From: an uncultured Brevundimonas sp.
GTDB lineage: Bacteria > Pseudomonadota > Alphaproteobacteria > Caulobacterales > Caulobacteraceae
Reading direction: 5' to 3'
Assembly: GCF_943913055.1 (NCBI RefSeq)
Contig: NZ_CALTWS010000033.1
Location: 1 to 16,975 of the forward strand
Length of the DNA stretch: 16,975 nucleotides
A program made the translations under genes and the position numbers. The notes under the pieces are model-generated. The model made no database searches, was not told where the DNA came from, and saw nothing but the letters and a program-made list of their open reading frames with translations. Positions 15,203 to 16,975 of this stretch are shown here, piece after piece. Numbering within the stretch: the first letter of the stretch is position 1; each line of letters starts with the position of its first letter.

Positions 15203-16104
15203 CGGCTGGTTTCATGAATGCGCCACAGGCCACGCGCGGTGGCCACAGCCCCATCTGCGGGACGAATGTTGGTAAAGCCGGCCTGGGCAAGGGCGGCGGC
15301 ATATCTGATGTTGAGCGCTTCTGTGCCGACCAGTGTGACGGGGCTATCACGGTCGTCGTCCTGTGCGGCGATCTCGGCACCGATCAGCAGGCCGGACAGA
15401 TAGTCGGCGGCGGCCTCTGCGGTCAGGCGATCGGCCAGACTTTCGACTCTGACGGAGAAGAGGGCGGCCGTCAGGGCAGGGTCCTTCAAAGCCCGATCGA
15501 CCCCGGCTGCGAAGGCCGCAGCATCGACGCCCGGCTCGCCCATACCGGCACCCATAATAGTGCCCTTGCGAATGGCAGCGAACAGCTCGCCCGTCATGAA
15601 GGTGCGATGGCTGACGATGCGTCCTGGCTCGGCCTCGATCCACTTGCTGTGGGTGCCGGGGGCGACGATGCGGTGGCGCCCGGGGGCGAGCTCCAGCCCC
15701 ATGACCTGGGTCTCCTCGCCGCGCATCACATCGGTCATGCGACCGTTTTCGACGCGCTGGACGCCCGGCACGATGCGCACATCGGTCCGGCCTTTCGGCG
15801 AAGCAAGCCCCACCGCCAGATCGGCGAGTGAGGCGGGCGAGGGGAGATACGGCATCTCGCGCCACTTGCCGCGCCCGCCCGCCATACCGCAGGCGAGCAG
15901 GGGAAGGCCGTCGTCTAGCCAAGAGCCGGCGACCTCGGCGAGGACGTCGGGAAAGGCGTCGGGGCTCAGCCCGCCCGCCCCGCGCGGGTCCGAACGGGCC
16001 GCCAGCACCACGCCGCCCGGCGCGATCCTGAGGACGCGCAGATTGCTGGTACCCCAGTCCAGCCCGATCAGGGCGGCCCCGTCGTTGATCGGGCCGTCGG
16101 TCAC
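15199..16104 (-). CDS. dgoK: 2-dehydro-3-deoxygalactonokinase
   Basis: This kinase phosphorylates 2-dehydro-3-deoxygalactonate with ATP before the aldolase step. The protein of about 301 residues shows the DgoK pattern throughout: phosphate loop LIGLDWGTSNLRV near residue 16, LLACGMAGGRGKW, MPYLPSPAS, RIVPGVQ, DVMRGEETQ, VAPGTHSKW, RTFMTGELF, SGLLIGAE and LVGTEAL. I prefer GTG at 16104, one base after the transporter stop, which gives a normal short N-terminus. An ATG at 16122 would add six residues and overlap the transporter by 17 bases, with no ribosome-binding sequence visible. Its end overlaps dgoA by ATGA, so kinase and aldolase are translationally coupled. Family assignment is strong; the start is uncertain. 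Confidence 0.92.
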   Translation of the reverse strand: MTDGPINDGAALIGLDWGTSNLRVLRIAPGGVVLAARSDPRGAGGLSPDAFPDVLAEVAGSWLDDGLPLLACGMAGGRGKWREMPYLPSPASLADLAVGLASPKGRTDVRIVPGVQRVENGRMTDVMRGEETQVMGLELAPGRHRIVAPGTHSKWIEAEPGRIVSHRTFMTGELFAAIRKGTIMGAGMGEPGVDAAAFAAGVDRALKDPALTAALFSVRVESLADRLTAEAAADYLSGLLIGAEIAAQDDDRDSPVTLVGTEALNIRYAAALAQAGFTNIRPADGAVATARGLWRIHETSR

Positions 16105-16105
16105 C

Positions 16106-16975
16106 TCACCACCAGATGGCATAGACGGCGATCAGGAACAGGATCACGCCCACGCCCGCGATGTTGAAGCCGGTCGAGGTGCGGTAGCTGACGCCGTCCA
16201 GCCTGATCTGCATCGTGCCCTTCTTGGGCGGCGAGATCAGGGAGACGACGATGGCGGCGGCCAGCGACATCAGGAAGACGACCCCGACCCGGTTCATGAA
16301 TGGGAAGGCGAAGATCTCGGCGTACTGCAGCCACCAGAAGACAGCGGACAGCACCACCGACAGGATGGCACCGGTCAGGGCCCCGGCTTCGGAGGCCCGC
16401 TTCCAGAACAGGCCGAGAACGAAGATGACCACGATGCCGGGGGTGAAGAAGCCGGTGAATTCCTGAATGAACTGGAAGCCCTGTTCGAAACTGCCCAGCA
16501 GCGGACGCGCTGTCAGGACGCCGATGATCATGGCGGCGACGGCGGCGATCCGGCCGACCGTCACGAGCTGGCGCTCCGACGCCGCCTTGTTGGCCTTGGC
16601 ATAGAGGTCGAGCGTGAAGATTGTGGAGATCGAGTTCACCTTGGACGCCAGAGAGGCGATGATGGCCGCGATCAGGGCGGCGAAGACCAGGCCCTTCAGC
16701 CCGGCGGGCAGCAGGTTCATCATCGTCGGATAGGCCTGGTCCGGAGCCGACAGGGCCGGGGCCAGAACCAGGGCCGCCATGCCCGGCAGCACCACGATGA
16801 CCGGCATCAGCAGCTTCAGATAGGCGGCGAAGGCAATGCCCTTCTGAGCCTCGCCCACCGACTTGGCGGCCAGAGCGCGCTGGATGATGTACTGGTTGAA
16901 GCCCCAGTAGCTGATGTTCATGACCCACAGCCCGCCCAGCAGCACGGCGATGCCCGGCAGTTCGTTGAAGTTGGG
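16106..16975 (-). CDS. Sodium/sugar symporter of the SSS family, vSGLT-like (5' part outside window)
   Basis: This inner-membrane symporter probably imports galactose with sodium. About 290 C-terminal residues are visible, roughly half of a usual SSS protein, with about eight membrane helices; the frame stays open to the window edge, so the start lies beyond it. The segment GGLWVMNISYWGFNQYIIQRAL is the SGLT family hallmark. From memory, the galactose contacts of Vibrio vSGLT include Asn260, Tyr263, Trp264 and Lys294. Here Asn, Tyr and Trp stand in NISYW (codons at 16918, 16909 and 16906), and a Lys follows exactly 30 residues after that Trp (YLKLLMP, codon at 16816). The helix IIASLASKVNSISTIFTLDLY fits the sodium-site helix. 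It is the first visible gene of the operon with dgoK and dgoA, which supports galactose as substrate. Confidence 0.9.
   Translation of the reverse strand, partial: PNFNELPGIAVLLGGLWVMNISYWGFNQYIIQRALAAKSVGEAQKGIAFAAYLKLLMPVIVVLPGMAALVLAPALSAPDQAYPTMMNLLPAGLKGLVFAALIAAIIASLASKVNSISTIFTLDLYAKANKAASERQLVTVGRIAAVAAMIIGVLTARPLLGSFEQGFQFIQEFTGFFTPGIVVIFVLGLFWKRASEAGALTGAILSVVLSAVFWWLQYAEIFAFPFMNRVGVVFLMSLAAAIVVSLISPPKKGTMQIRLDGVSYRTSTGFNIAGVGVILFLIAVYAIWW

Noticed and set aside
14980..15831. Plus-strand frame across dgoA and dgoK
   Set aside because: Both minus-strand genes show complete family motifs; the plus-strand product is low-complexity in character.
1..16975. Mobile element, phage or CRISPR content
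   Set aside because: No transposase, integrase, terminal repeats, tRNA-flanked junction or regularly spaced repeats were seen; gene content is metabolic, regulatory and pilus-related.

Overview
The window looks like chromosomal DNA of a GC-rich alphaproteobacterium of the Caulobacterales (a Brevundimonas- or Caulobacter-like organism). This rests on the GC-rich codon use, a TonB-dependent receptor of the Xanthomonas/Caulobacter type, Ala-rich signal peptides ending in A-x-A-Q, and one promoter candidate close to the Caulobacter housekeeping consensus. The genus is inference. I see no rRNA, tRNA, insertion sequence, integrase or CRISPR array.

Region 1 (1-2290) is a phosphorelay cluster. On the plus strand lie the C-terminus of a hybrid sensor protein with two receiver domains, a single-domain response regulator, a stand-alone histidine phosphotransfer (Hpt) protein and a second single-domain regulator. 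Their reading frames overlap or nearly touch. A NarL/LuxR-type response regulator converges on them from the minus strand, and both stop codons lie inside one CTAG at 1643-1646.

Region 2 (2291-7730) is a chaperone-usher pilus operon transcribed away from the LuxR-type regulator: DUF4402 pilin, PapD-like chaperone, non-classical usher without cysteine and with an EF-hand-like loop near its C-terminus, then two smaller pilin-like subunits. Four of the five genes are translationally coupled. Only the first pilin is separated from the rest, by 92 bases that can fold into a branched RNA structure, which could let the major pilin be made in excess. The layout suggests that the adjacent LuxR-type regulator controls the pilus.

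Region 3 (7731-8150) is about 420 bases without a convincing gene. It ends in an AT-rich stretch that probably holds the promoter or operator of the next operon.

Region 4 (8151-16975) is a beta-1,4-galactan utilisation locus in two convergent operons. The plus-strand operon encodes a Tat-exported GH2 beta-galactosidase, a TonB-dependent receptor and a Sec-exported GH53 endo-beta-1,4-galactanase. The minus-strand operon encodes a vSGLT-like sodium/sugar symporter (5' end outside the window), 2-dehydro-3-deoxygalactonokinase (dgoK) and 2-dehydro-3-deoxy-6-phosphogalactonate aldolase (dgoA). Read together: the galactanase cuts galactan, the receptor imports galacto-oligosaccharides through the outer membrane, the GH2 enzyme releases galactose in the periplasm, the symporter takes it into the cytoplasm, and it is degraded by the De Ley-Doudoroff route to pyruvate and glyceraldehyde-3-phosphate. 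The dehydrogenase, lactonase and dehydratase steps are not in the window and may lie beyond its right edge. The enzyme assignments are strong; the joint pathway is inference from gene content.
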